20,945 nucleotides of DNA from Christensenella sp. UBA6406. GTDB lineage: Bacteria; Bacillota; Clostridia; Christensenellales; UBA1242. A program made the translations under genes and the position numbers. The DNA lies in assembly GCA_002438625.1 (NCBI GenBank), contig DJPS01000039.1, forward strand, positions 1-20,945, read 5' to 3'. Positions 1-7,558 of the stretch are shown here, piece by piece. The notes under the pieces were generated by a model. The model was not told the origin of the DNA. It did no database searches and saw only the letters and a program-made list of their open reading frames with translations. Positions within the stretch are counted from its first letter, which is position 1, and the number at the start of each line of letters is the position of its first letter.

Positions 1-1236
1 CCAATAGATGTGATTGAAGGCGTTTTCTACATAAAGGCACCCAACAATATGACAAAAAAAATTTGTAATGAAAGTTATTCATTTTTGATTTCTCAAGCGG
101 TTTCAAAAGTGTTAAATGTTGATGAATTTGAAATATTTGGCGTTGAAGAATACGCAGAATTTAGCAAGCATAACATAGAGAAGGAAATAAAAACGGAGCA
201 TAAGGAATGCCCATTCAATCAAAAATTCACCTTTGAAAACTTTGTTGTTGGAAAGAGCAATCAGTTTGTTTATTCCGCTGCCAAATCTGTTGCGGAGAAC
301 CCAGGCACAAGATTTAATCCGCTTTTCATTTACGGCGGTGTTGGGCTTGGAAAAACGCACTTACTCCATTCTATTGGCAATTACATTTGGAAAAATAATC
401 CACGCTTAAACATTCTTTATGTTACGTGCGAAAAATTTACAAACGATTATTTAGAGTGCTTACATAACAAAAATAAAGACATTTCAAAGTTTAGGGAAAA
501 ATACAGAAACTTAGATGTGTTGATGATTGATGACATACAATTCATATCAAACAAAGAAAGCACGCAGTTAGAATTTTTCAACACTTTTAATGACTTACAC
601 CAAAACAACAAGCACATTATCATAACCTCTGATAGGCCACCTAACGAGATTTCAACGCTTAGCGACAGAATGGTGTCTAGATTCAGTATGGGATTGATTC
701 AAGACATTCAAGCACCAGATTTTGAAACTAGATATGTAATTTTGCAAAAGAAAGCACAGTTAGAAAACAATGAGATAGATAACGAAGCGTTGGTTTACAT
801 TGCTGAGAAAGTTACGACAAACATAAGAGAGTTGGAAGGTGTTTTAGCTAAAACAGTTTTCCTTGCAAGTTTGCTTGGCAAATCTAGGGCGACAATAAAC
901 GAAGCAATGGAAGCGTTGCAAACGAACAAGGAAGAAGCACAAGAACAATTAACTCCAAACATAATCATTGAATTGGTTGCCAAATATTATCGCTTGGACA
1001 GGCAAACAATACTTGGGACAAAACGTACAAAAGACATTGCAGACGCAAGACACATTTGTATTTATTTAATTTGCGAACTGCTTAATTTACCTATGGCGAC
1101 TGTTGGAAGGGAAATTTTCAACAGAGACCACACAACCATAATGCACGCAAGGAATAAAGTTGCGGATGCGTATGGAAAGAACGATAAAATAACAAGAGAA
1201 GTTAATGATTTAAAATCCTTAATTCTTCAAAGATAG
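1..1236 (+). CDS. dnaA: Chromosomal replication initiator DnaA (5' end cut by window edge)
   Basis: DnaA is the AAA+ ATPase that binds DnaA boxes and melts the origin. The reading frame is open from base 1, so the GTG at 10 is probably not the real start. The first residues resemble the end of domain I in B. subtilis DnaA (EGVFYIKAPN against DTLTITAPN), so I estimate that 30-40 residues are missing. Domain II is a short charged linker at about codons 50-70. Domain III follows, with Walker A GGVGLGKTH at about codon 112, Walker B LMIDDIQF, and the SDRPP and SNIRELEG-like (TNIRELEG) motifs. Domain IV carries the box-recognition signature RDHTTIMHA near the C-terminus. The gene reads toward the DnaA-box-containing spacer and dnaN, the classical arrangement. 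Its + strand has nearly equal G and C, unlike the genes right of 6.7 kb. Confidence 0.98.
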   Translation, partial: PIDVIEGVFYIKAPNNMTKKICNESYSFLISQAVSKVLNVDEFEIFGVEEYAEFSKHNIEKEIKTEHKECPFNQKFTFENFVVGKSNQFVYSAAKSVAENPGTRFNPLFIYGGVGLGKTHLLHSIGNYIWKNNPRLNILYVTCEKFTNDYLECLHNKNKDISKFREKYRNLDVLMIDDIQFISNKESTQLEFFNTFNDLHQNNKHIIITSDRPPNEISTLSDRMVSRFSMGLIQDIQAPDFETRYVILQKKAQLENNEIDNEALVYIAEKVTTNIRELEGVLAKTVFLASLLGKSRATINEAMEALQTNKEEAQEQLTPNIIIELVAKYYRLDRQTILGTKRTKDIADARHICIYLICELLNLPMATVGREIFNRDHTTIMHARNKVADAYGKNDKITREVNDLKSLILQR

Positions 1237-1329
1237 CAAAAGAAAAATGCTATTAATAAAACTAAAAAAAATACAATCACTTTAACTTAGTGATTTAATG
1301 CTCAAACGAAAACAATGAGAAAATATGAA

Positions 1330-1571
1330 TGTGTATAAATTTTAATCAAATGTGCATAATGTGGAAAACTTATGCGAACTTATCAACATAAAAATTTATC
1401 AAAATTGTTAGATTTTATAAGGGATTTAAAAAGTTATCCACATTTTCCACAGCGCTTATTATTAATAATATTATTAAAATTAAAAATTATATATAATATA
1501 TATATATTAATTAACTGAGCAAACTGTGCAAAAGTTAAATTTTAAAAGACAAAGACATAAAGTTTTCCACA
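1330..1571. other. oriC-like DnaA box cluster in the dnaA-dnaN spacer
   Basis: Leftward boxes are TGTGTATAA (1330-1338), TGTGCATAA (1351-1359) and the variant TGTGGAAAA (1360-1368). Rightward boxes are TTATCAACA (1380-1388), the perfect TTATCCACA (1434-1442) and the abutting variant TTTTCCACA (1443-1451). One more TTTTCCACA lies beyond the AT tract (1563-1571). The orientation switch and the position between dnaA and dnaN match the incC-type part of Firmicute origins. Boxes are seen directly; function as an origin is inferred. Confidence 0.85.
1452..1515 (+). other. DnaA-trio-like triplets and AT-rich DNA unwinding element
   Basis: Right after the two abutting boxes comes a short GC step (GCGC, 1452-1455) and then in-phase triplets TTA TTA TTA ATA ATA TTA TTA (1456-1476), followed by almost pure A/T up to about 1515. 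In B. subtilis the basal unwinding system is box, GC-rich step, then trios with 5'-(C/T)T(A/T) on this strand. Five of the seven triplets fit this. Assignment as the melting site is inferred from that layout. Confidence 0.7.
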
Positions 1572-1587
1572 TTTAATGCTAACTTAG

Positions 1588-1615
1588 TTGTATAAGTGTA
1601 GAAAATAGTTATAAA
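1588..1615 (+). promoter_or_regulatory. Candidate dnaN promoter
   Basis: TTGTAT (1588-1593), a 16-base spacer and TATAAA (1610-1615) would start transcription near 1622, just before the dnaN ribosome site AAAGGAG (1633-1639). It overlaps the right edge of the origin-like region. Boxes in AT-rich DNA arise by chance, so confidence is moderate. Confidence 0.45.
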
Positions 1616-1651
1616 AATAAACACAACAAATTAAAGGAGAAATAAATAACA

Positions 1652-2755
1652 ATGGAAATTATTTGTGATGGATTAGATTTATCCGATGCAGTTGTAACTG
1701 TACTTAAAGCGACAAGCAATAAAACGACAAACCCAATTTTGGAAGGAATAAAGTTAAAGGCGTATAACAGTATGCTTGAATTATCTGCGACAGATTCAGA
1801 ATTAAGCATAATTAAAAGAATTAAAGCGGAAGTTTTAAAAGATGGCGAGATTGTTGTTCCTGGAAATTTTTTTAGCAACTACATTAAGAGATTGACAAAC
1901 GAGCAACTTAGATTAACTGTAACTGATGGAAAGTTGTTAAAAATATCTTACACGGACTCAGAAGGATTTATACAGTGCTATAATGCGGATGAGTTCCCTG
2001 CAATAAAGAAGATTGAAGATGAAAATTATTTTGAAATGAAACAAAGTGATTTTAAAACACTTATAACAAGAAGTATTTTTGCCGTAGCGATTGATGATAG
2101 CAGACCAATTTTAAAAGGTGTGCTTTTGGAAGTGAATGATAACAAGATAACAGCTGTTGCCCTAGATGGTTACAGACTTGCCCTTGTTAAAAAGAATTTA
2201 AGTAGTTCAAATTTGAATAGTTCAATAATTGTGCCAAGCAGGTCATTATCTGAAATTTCAAAACTACTTAATGATAGCGATGATTTAGTTAAAGTTTTTG
2301 TTAAAGAAAACACTTTAATGATAAACTTAGATAATGTGGAAATTTTATCAAGATTGTTGGAAGGTGATTTTATAAACTACAAACAAATTATTCCAACAGA
2401 GTTCCAAACAGAATGTGTTATAAATAAAGTTCAATTTGCTGACACTTTGGACAGGGCTTCTCTTCTTGCTAAATTTGATAAAAACAATCTAGTTAAATTT
2501 GAAATGAAAGAAAACAATATTTTGATTACTTCAAACTCTGAAATTGGTAACATAAGAGAAAACTTGCCAGTGAACCTAAAAGGAAACGATATCTCAATAG
2601 CATTTAATGCAAGATATCTATCAGACATTCTAAAAGTTGTCAACGAAGAATTTGTAAAACTTAAATTAAACAATTCTTATGCCCCTTGCATTATAGAAGC
2701 ATTGGACAATAGTGAATATTTATTCTTAGTTTTACCTGTAAGAATTGCTAATTAA
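1652..2755 (+). CDS. dnaN: DNA polymerase III beta subunit (sliding clamp)
   Basis: DnaN forms the ring-shaped homodimer that holds the replicative polymerase on DNA. The 367-residue length is that of a complete beta clamp, which has three similar subdomains. Recognisable family features are the N-terminal NPILEGIKL stretch, the DEFPAI motif at the end of domain 1, the DDSRPILKGVLLE and ALDGYRLALV stretches of domain 2, and the C-terminal LPVRIAN, which matches the family's conserved P-(M/V)-R ending. ATG is preceded by AAAGGAG (1633-1639) at 12 bases. It is separated from dnaA by the origin-like spacer and ends in a strong terminator, so it is probably not cotranscribed with rsmG. recF and gyrB/gyrA, which often follow dnaN, are not here. 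Confidence 0.97.
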   Translation: MEIICDGLDLSDAVVTVLKATSNKTTNPILEGIKLKAYNSMLELSATDSELSIIKRIKAEVLKDGEIVVPGNFFSNYIKRLTNEQLRLTVTDGKLLKISYTDSEGFIQCYNADEFPAIKKIEDENYFEMKQSDFKTLITRSIFAVAIDDSRPILKGVLLEVNDNKITAVALDGYRLALVKKNLSSSNLNSSIIVPSRSLSEISKLLNDSDDLVKVFVKENTLMINLDNVEILSRLLEGDFINYKQIIPTEFQTECVINKVQFADTLDRASLLAKFDKNNLVKFEMKENNILITSNSEIGNIRENLPVNLKGNDISIAFNARYLSDILKVVNEEFVKLKLNNSYAPCIIEALDNSEYLFLVLPVRIAN

Positions 2756-2765
2756 ACCAAATTTC

Positions 2766-2807
2766 AAGGTGTAAAGTTGCTAAAAAATGCGATTTTACAC
2801 CTTTTTT
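2766..2807 (+). terminator. Rho-independent terminator after dnaN
   Basis: A stem of about 15 pairs (2766-2780 with 2789-2803, including two G-T pairs) closes an 8-base loop and runs into six T (2802-2807). It starts 11 bases after the dnaN stop. Confidence 0.9.
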
Positions 2808-3219
2808 CTACAATTTTTAACAAAATAAGCAATTTTAAATGTATAAATATATTTTATAATGTATAAAAATACATAACAAAATGTATAAATTTGAAGCACA
2901 TTTAAAATGTTGAGTTAGTTATGTAAATATTTTGCATATTGCTCTATCTTTATTATATATATAATATATATAGAAAAGGAAAATTATAAATTTAGGTTAA
3001 AAAACTTAAAAAATGCGTTAAAAAAGTGGTTTTAAAGTGTGAAAATGTGTTTTTGCAATTATTGGTAAAAAAACTTGATAAATCTAACAGATAATTAAGG
3101 ATATACATTAATTTGCATTTATTTTTGTTAAGCATTCTTGTGAAACATTTTGTGGAACAATATTAAAGGATAATTGATAACCGCTTGCTTTTTTATGCAA
3201 AATGTTGTAAAATATAAGT
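2808..3219. other. Gene-free spacer dnaN-rsmG with short repeats
   Basis: No credible coding frame is present on either strand. The spacer holds three copies of AATGTATAAA (starting at 2838, 2858 and 2880), an alternating AT tract near 2950-2972, and at its right end a possible rsmG promoter. No tRNA-like or recognised riboswitch fold was seen. Confidence 0.6.
3185..3213 (+). promoter_or_regulatory. Candidate rsmG promoter abutting the start codon
   Basis: TTGCTT (3185-3190), a 17-base spacer and TAAAAT (3208-3213) would place the transcript start at about 3220, which is the A of the rsmG ATG. The sequence before that ATG has no AGGAG-like site, so a leaderless mRNA is possible. Confidence 0.45.
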
Positions 3220-3921
3220 ATGATAAATATTAAAGAAGTTTTTAGCAAAAATGGAATTGTATTGACTGATTTTCAAGTTGAGCAATTTAACAAATATTAT
3301 GAAATTTTAATTGAATACAATAATGTAATGAATTTAACTGCAATTACAGAATTTGATGAAGTTGTGATAAAGCATTTTTTAGATAGTATTTTGCCTTATA
3401 TATATATAGAAAGGGATTCTAATGTAATTGACATAGGAACGGGAGCGGGCTTTCCATCTATTCCACTTAAAATTGTAAGGGATGATTTGCGTCTTACTTT
3501 GGTGGATAGTTTGAACAAAAGAATTAATTTTTTAAATGCTGTTATAGCAAAGTTAAATTTGCAAAATATTGTGGCATTGCATTCTAGAAGTGAAGATTTA
3601 GCAAAAGATGTGAAATATAGAGAGCGTTTTGATTTTTGTGTTTCACGGGCAGTTGCTAAACTCCCTACCCTACTTGAACTGTGCACACCATTTGTAAAAG
3701 TGGGCGGAACATTTTTAGCATATAAAGGCAGTGGCTTTAAAGAAGAAATTGATTTAAGTTGTAATGCTTTAAATTTATTAAATTGTCAAATTGAAAAAAT
3801 TGAAAGTTATACATTACCTGAAAATTTTGGTTCAAGAACTGTAATTTTTGTTAAAAAAGTTAAAAAAACTGATAAAATTTATCCAAGAAAGAATAATCTT
3901 CCAAAAAATAAACCATTATAA
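3220..3921 (+). CDS. rsmG: 16S rRNA (guanine-N7) methyltransferase RsmG (GidB)
   Basis: RsmG uses S-adenosylmethionine to methylate N7 of a guanine in the 530 loop of 16S rRNA (G527 in E. coli). The protein of 233 residues has the family's helical N-terminus (QFNKYYEILIEYNNVMNLTAIT), the SAM-binding motif VIDIGTGAGFPSIPLKI (about residues 69-85), the DSLNKRINFL loop and the SRAVAKL motif. The basic C-terminus YPRKNNLPKNKPL also matches the family. The chosen ATG gives the usual N-terminus, yet it has no visible Shine-Dalgarno site and a promoter-like -10 box lies only seven bases upstream. The gene sits 35 bases before parA. In B. subtilis rsmG is likewise close to soj/spo0J, though with noc between them. 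Confidence 0.95.
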   Translation: MINIKEVFSKNGIVLTDFQVEQFNKYYEILIEYNNVMNLTAITEFDEVVIKHFLDSILPYIYIERDSNVIDIGTGAGFPSIPLKIVRDDLRLTLVDSLNKRINFLNAVIAKLNLQNIVALHSRSEDLAKDVKYRERFDFCVSRAVAKLPTLLELCTPFVKVGGTFLAYKGSGFKEEIDLSCNALNLLNCQIEKIESYTLPENFGSRTVIFVKKVKKTDKIYPRKNNLPKNKPL

Positions 3922-3956
3922 AGAAAAAATTAAGCGTAAAAGGAGTTAAAGAAAGA

Positions 3957-4757
3957 ATGAGTAAAGTGGTAGCATTTGCCAATCAAAAAGGCGGTGTAGG
4001 AAAAACAACGACTTGCGTGAATATGTCTGCATATTTAGCATATATGGGAAAGAAAGTATTGCTAATTGATATGGACCCGCAAGGCAACGCATCTAGTGGA
4101 ATAGGTGTAGATAAGAACGAAGATATAAAAACATTGTATGATATTATAGATAATGAATGTACAGTTGATGATTTGATTTTAAAGACAAAAGTTCCAAATT
4201 TAGATATTATTCCAGCAACAGTTGATTTGGCTGGCGCTGAAATAAGTTTGGTAAAGATAAACAAGCGTGAAGAAATATTAAAAAATGCATTAAAGCAATT
4301 AAGTGATAAATATGATTATGTTTGCATTGATTGCCCACCATCATTAGGGCTTTTAACAATTAATGCATTAACTGCTTGCAATTCGGTTGTTATACCAATT
4401 CAATGCGAGTTTTATGCCCTAGAAGGTTTGGCACAATTAATGAACACAATAAAATTAATTAAGAAGCATTTAAATGACAACATTAATGTTGAAGGTGTTG
4501 TGCTTACAATGAAAGATAACAGAAGCAATTTAGTTGCAGAAGTTAGTGCGGAAATACATAAGTTCTTTGGTAAAAAGGTTTATCAAACAAACATTCCAAG
4601 GAATGTGAGACTAGCGGAAGCTCCAAGCCACGGAGAGCCAATAATGATATATGATAGACTTTCTAAGGGTGCGATTGCGTATCAGCAATTAACTGAGGAA
4701 TTTCTATCAAGAAACGGCGACACATTTATAAGAATAACAAATAAAACAAAATTTTAA
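3957..4757 (+). CDS. parA: Chromosome-partitioning ATPase ParA (Soj)
   Basis: ParA-type ATPases dimerise on ATP, bind the nucleoid non-specifically and move or release ParB-parS complexes; in Firmicutes Soj also modulates DnaA. The 266-residue protein is full length. It has the deviant Walker A KGGVGKTT (residues 11-18) including the signature lysine K11, Walker A' LLIDMDPQGN (about 34-43), Walker B YVCIDCPPSLG, and the family segment PRNVRLAEAPSHGEPI near the C-terminus. ATG follows AGGAG (3941-3945) at 11 bases. It lies 35 bases after rsmG and 20 bases before parB, so the three are probably one transcript. The family is unambiguous; regulation of DnaA here is an inference by analogy. Confidence 0.96.
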   Translation: MSKVVAFANQKGGVGKTTTCVNMSAYLAYMGKKVLLIDMDPQGNASSGIGVDKNEDIKTLYDIIDNECTVDDLILKTKVPNLDIIPATVDLAGAEISLVKINKREEILKNALKQLSDKYDYVCIDCPPSLGLLTINALTACNSVVIPIQCEFYALEGLAQLMNTIKLIKKHLNDNINVEGVVLTMKDNRSNLVAEVSAEIHKFFGKKVYQTNIPRNVRLAEAPSHGEPIMIYDRLSKGAIAYQQLTEEFLSRNGDTFIRITNKTKF

Positions 4758-4777
4758 ATTAGGAGTAAATAAACAAT

Positions 4778-5869
4778 ATGAAGAAAGGATTAGGTAGAGG
4801 GTTATCTTCCCTATTGTCAGCGTTTGAAGATGAAGGCGAAGATTTAGCATATGATTTAGATAATGATGTTAAAGAAGAAAAAGTAGTTAAACCTAAAAAG
4901 ACTGCTCAATCACAAATAAAAAAAGAAAATGTAGTGAATGAAACAATGTTAAATGCTGATGTGGAAAGTATGGATAACTCAAATATAGAAACGAACATAA
5001 ACAGAGCATCAGTTGGCGATTTAAGCAAATTTGATGGTAAAATGGTTATAGAGTTAGACATTGAAGATGTAATTCCAAATGTAAACCAACCAAGAAAGCA
5101 ATTTAATGAAACCGCTTTAAAAGAACTTGCTGATTCAATTAAAATTCACGGAGTAATTCAACCTATTGTTGTAAATAGACAAGAAGATGGTAAATATATG
5201 ATTGTTGCGGGTGAACGTAGGTGGAGAGCAAGCAAACTTGCTAGAAGAAAATCTATTCCAGCAATAATTGAAAATTTCACAGATAAACAAATTGCAGAAG
5301 TTTCATTAATTGAAAACTTGCAAAGAGAAGATTTGAACCCTATTGAAGAAGCAAGAGCAATAAAGAAATTAATGCAAGAATATGGCTTTACTCAAGAAAC
5401 AGTTGCTGATAGAATTGGTAAATCTCGTTCAGTTATAGCAAACACATTAAGATTGTTAAATCTGTATCCAGAAGTTATAAAAATGGTTGAGAATAACGAG
5501 TTAAGTGTTGGACACGCAAAATGTTTGGTTGTAGTTGATGATGTTAATATGCAATTAAAGTTTGCCAACTCTGCAAAGAACAACAAAATGACTGTGCGTG
5601 ATTTGGAAAAAGCAGTTAAGGAATATTTAAACCCTAAGCAAAAAGTTGTAAAAACACAAAGTTTAGAACTAAGAGAAATGGTGAGTGAAATGTCTAAGTT
5701 ATTTTCTACAAAGGTAAGCATTTTAGGTAATGACAACAAAGGGCGTATCTTTATAGATTATTACACTAAGGATGATTTAGATAGAATATTTGAGTTGTTA
5801 GAACTTGCAAAAGAAAAGACTTTAACATTGAAAGATTTGCAAAATATTAATTTAAGAAATAAAAAATAG
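4778..5869 (+). CDS. parB: Chromosome-partitioning protein ParB (Spo0J), parS-binding CTPase
   Basis: ParB binds parS, uses CTP to clamp and slide on DNA, and recruits SMC. At the N-terminus KKGLGRGLSSLLS matches the segment that stimulates ParA ATPase. An acidic, low-complexity linker of about 70 residues follows and makes the protein (363 residues) longer than B. subtilis Spo0J. The core domain starts near VIELDIEDVIPNVNQPRKQF, with the CTP-binding motif GERRWRA (145-151) and ENLQREDLNPIEEA (about 179-192). A helix-turn-helix (FTQETVADRIGKSRSVIANTLRLL) and a C-terminal dimerisation region follow. Its ribosome site is AGGAG, 13 bases upstream. The parS cluster begins 65 bases past the stop, which makes this its likely partner. 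Confidence 0.97.
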   Translation: MKKGLGRGLSSLLSAFEDEGEDLAYDLDNDVKEEKVVKPKKTAQSQIKKENVVNETMLNADVESMDNSNIETNINRASVGDLSKFDGKMVIELDIEDVIPNVNQPRKQFNETALKELADSIKIHGVIQPIVVNRQEDGKYMIVAGERRWRASKLARRKSIPAIIENFTDKQIAEVSLIENLQREDLNPIEEARAIKKLMQEYGFTQETVADRIGKSRSVIANTLRLLNLYPEVIKMVENNELSVGHAKCLVVVDDVNMQLKFANSAKNNKMTVRDLEKAVKEYLNPKQKVVKTQSLELREMVSEMSKLFSTKVSILGNDNKGRIFIDYYTKDDLDRIFELLELAKEKTLTLKDLQNINLRNKK

Positions 5870-5889
5870 ATAGCAATATCTATTTTTTT
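5862..5889 (+). terminator. Terminator overlapping the parB stop codon
   Basis: An 11-pair stem (5862-5872 with 5877-5887) with a GCAA loop contains the parB TAG in its left arm, then seven T (5883-5889). It ends the rsmG-parA-parB transcript before the parS region. Confidence 0.85.
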
Positions 5890-5933
5890 CGTCTTTAAAC
5901 AATTTTAAGTTGTGTTTGATTTAATATAAATAA

Positions 5934-5949
5934 TGTTTCACGTGAAACA
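5934..5949. promoter_or_regulatory. parS site 1 (perfect)
   Basis: TGTTTCACGTGAAACA, the exact 16-base palindrome bound by ParB/Spo0J in B. subtilis. Confidence 0.95.
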
Positions 5950-6138
5950 ATGCTTTCAAAACAACTTGATAAAACTTTTAACATTAATATGTTTATAAAG
6001 CGATGATTTAATTAAAACTGTTTATAGCTTAGTCTCTATCCCACACACACCCGCACGCTTTTATATTCATTTTTACAAAACAAAACACAAATTTAATTTG
6101 TGAATAATTGCGTTTTTATTAATTTTAAGTATCAATTT

Positions 6139-6154
6139 TGTTTCACGTGAAACA
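6139..6154. promoter_or_regulatory. parS site 2 (perfect)
   Basis: A second exact copy of the 16-base parS palindrome, 205 bases after site 1. Confidence 0.95.
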
Positions 6155-6334
6155 TTTAATGTGTTTTTTTGTTTATTTTTGTGAGTGCAAAACCGTTTTA
6201 AACCAACTTATATCAGAATTTAAATTGTTTTATTAAATAGTCGTTGACTTTATAAAAACTTATTGAATAAATCAAATTTTTATTAAGTGTAATGATAATG
6301 TTGCTGTGAGTGTGTTTTGTTAAATGATTGTGAT

Positions 6335-6350
6335 TGTTTCACGTGAAACA
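6335..6350. promoter_or_regulatory. parS site 3 (perfect)
   Basis: A third exact copy, 196 bases after site 2. The first three sites are therefore almost evenly spaced. Confidence 0.95.
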
Positions 6351-6457
6351 ATTAATCTTTTGTAATTGACATTATAAAGAAAATATGCTCTTATCATTAA
6401 ATTGAAAATGTGTTGCATAATATGCTCGTTACATAACTATATTGGCTAGATTTAAAA

Positions 6458-6473
6458 TGTTTCATGAGAAACA
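6458..6473. promoter_or_regulatory. parS-like site 4 (degenerate)
   Basis: TGTTTCATGAGAAACA keeps both outer arms but differs from consensus at two bases of the CACGTG core, so ParB binding is doubtful. Confidence 0.55.
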
Positions 6474-6597
6474 ATTTTAAGCAGAAAAACTTTGCTTCAC
6501 TCTTTTGTTTAGTTGGTAAAATAAATATAAAATTTTTTCCACAACCCTTTCTGTGTGAATAGTAATTAATGTTTTATTCAAAAATATTGCTGTAAAA

Positions 6598-6613
6598 TGT
6601 TTCACGTGAAACA
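6598..6613. promoter_or_regulatory. parS site 5 (perfect)
   Basis: An exact copy of the 16-base parS palindrome. Confidence 0.95.
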
Positions 6614-6705
6614 ATTTTGCTTATTTGGTGCGGAAAATTGCTTATAAAAATTCGTAAGTAGAGAGGGGGTTGTGAAAGTGCTTTAAATTGATTTGTGTGC
6701 GATAA

Positions 6706-6721
6706 TGTTTCACGTGAAACA
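6706..6721. promoter_or_regulatory. parS site 6 (perfect)
   Basis: An exact copy. It lies just right of the point where the + strand becomes strongly G/T-rich. Confidence 0.95.
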
Positions 6722-6876
6722 AATTTTATTGTTATTTCTTGGAGCGGTTTGATAGTGTGATAAGAAAGTTATGTGTTGTGCTGAATGTTTTAAATTTATA
6801 ATTTATTATAAAATAATGTTTGTGCTGGTTTAGTTTTGATAAGGCTTTTATGCTTTGTTGTCGATAAAAAAATTAA

Positions 6877-6892
6877 TGTTTTACGTGAAACA
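6877..6892. promoter_or_regulatory. parS site 7 (one mismatch)
   Basis: TGTTTTACGTGAAACA differs from the exact site by C to T at position 6, a change that leaves the ACGTG core intact. Confidence 0.75.
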
Positions 6893-7019
6893 ATGGTTGA
6901 GCTTGGAGTTTATTGGTTAAATAATGTTATATTAATGTGCTGTTTGGGTTTTGGTGTGTATTTGTATTGTTTGCTTATTGGTTTTTTATTGGTTAAATTA
7001 TGGTTGTTAATTGTGAAAA

Positions 7020-7114
7020 TGTGGAAAACTTTATGTTTGTTGTGGTTTTATGGCGTTTTTATGTGTGGAAAAGTGGATAACTCTTTATAAATAAAACAAA
7101 GTTGTCCACTTTTT
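7020..7114. other. Variant DnaA boxes and long inverted repeat
   Basis: TGTGGAAAA occurs at 7020-7028 and 7064-7072, and the near-box AGTGGATAA at 7072-7080. Bases 7068-7082 can pair with 7100-7114 (15 pairs including two G-T). The stem is AT-flanked with a 17-base loop, and its arms contain DnaA-box-like sequence. It could be a cruciform or initiator-binding structure, or a weak terminator because the right arm ends in TTTTT (7110-7114). Confidence 0.5.
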
Positions 7115-7558
7115 GGTTGTTTACAGGTTTGTTTTTTGGTATATAACATTTAATAAGTCTTTTATTGTCTTGTGTGCTTGGGTGGATTTTTAATTAAAGA
7201 CTGATTTAATCGGTTTTTGAGTAAATTTTAAGTTGTGAGTTTGTTGCTTTAATTGTTTTAATTGTTTGATATGATTGCATTTCGGTCTTGCTTATTTTCT
7301 TGCTTATGTTTTGGGGTTTGTTTTGATGCTGTGTGTCGCTTGAAATTGTGGGTTGATTTTGGTATAGTGTTTTTGGATTTTGGCTTGTCTGGCAATTTAG
7401 TGGATTGTTTTATTTTGTGTGGTTTGGGGTTGGGTTTGTGGTTGTGGTTGTGGTTGTGAATGAAGTTTTATTTGTGTTGAACTGCTTTTTTTGATTAGGT
7501 TTTGTTGAGTGTTTTTTTGTTATTTTTTTGAGGGTGGTTTGAGTTGTTGATAAGTAAA

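Noticed and set aside
1275..1295. Small inverted repeat after dnaA (AATCACT/AGTGATT) as a terminator
   Set aside because: Only seven pairs, low GC and no T run follows, so not a convincing terminator.
3140..3165. GTGAAACATTTTGTGGAACA as a parS relic
   Set aside because: It lacks the CACGTG core and the palindrome. The similarity is limited to GAAACA-like arms.
6836..7090. 84-codon open frame in the parS region
   Set aside because: No ribosome site, low-complexity hydrophobic translation typical of T/G-rich DNA, and it overlaps parS site 7 and DnaA-box-like sequence.
7262..7459. 65-codon open frame
   Set aside because: Translation ends in a Leu-Trp repeat from GTGGTT repeats, with no ribosome site. 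It is compositional.
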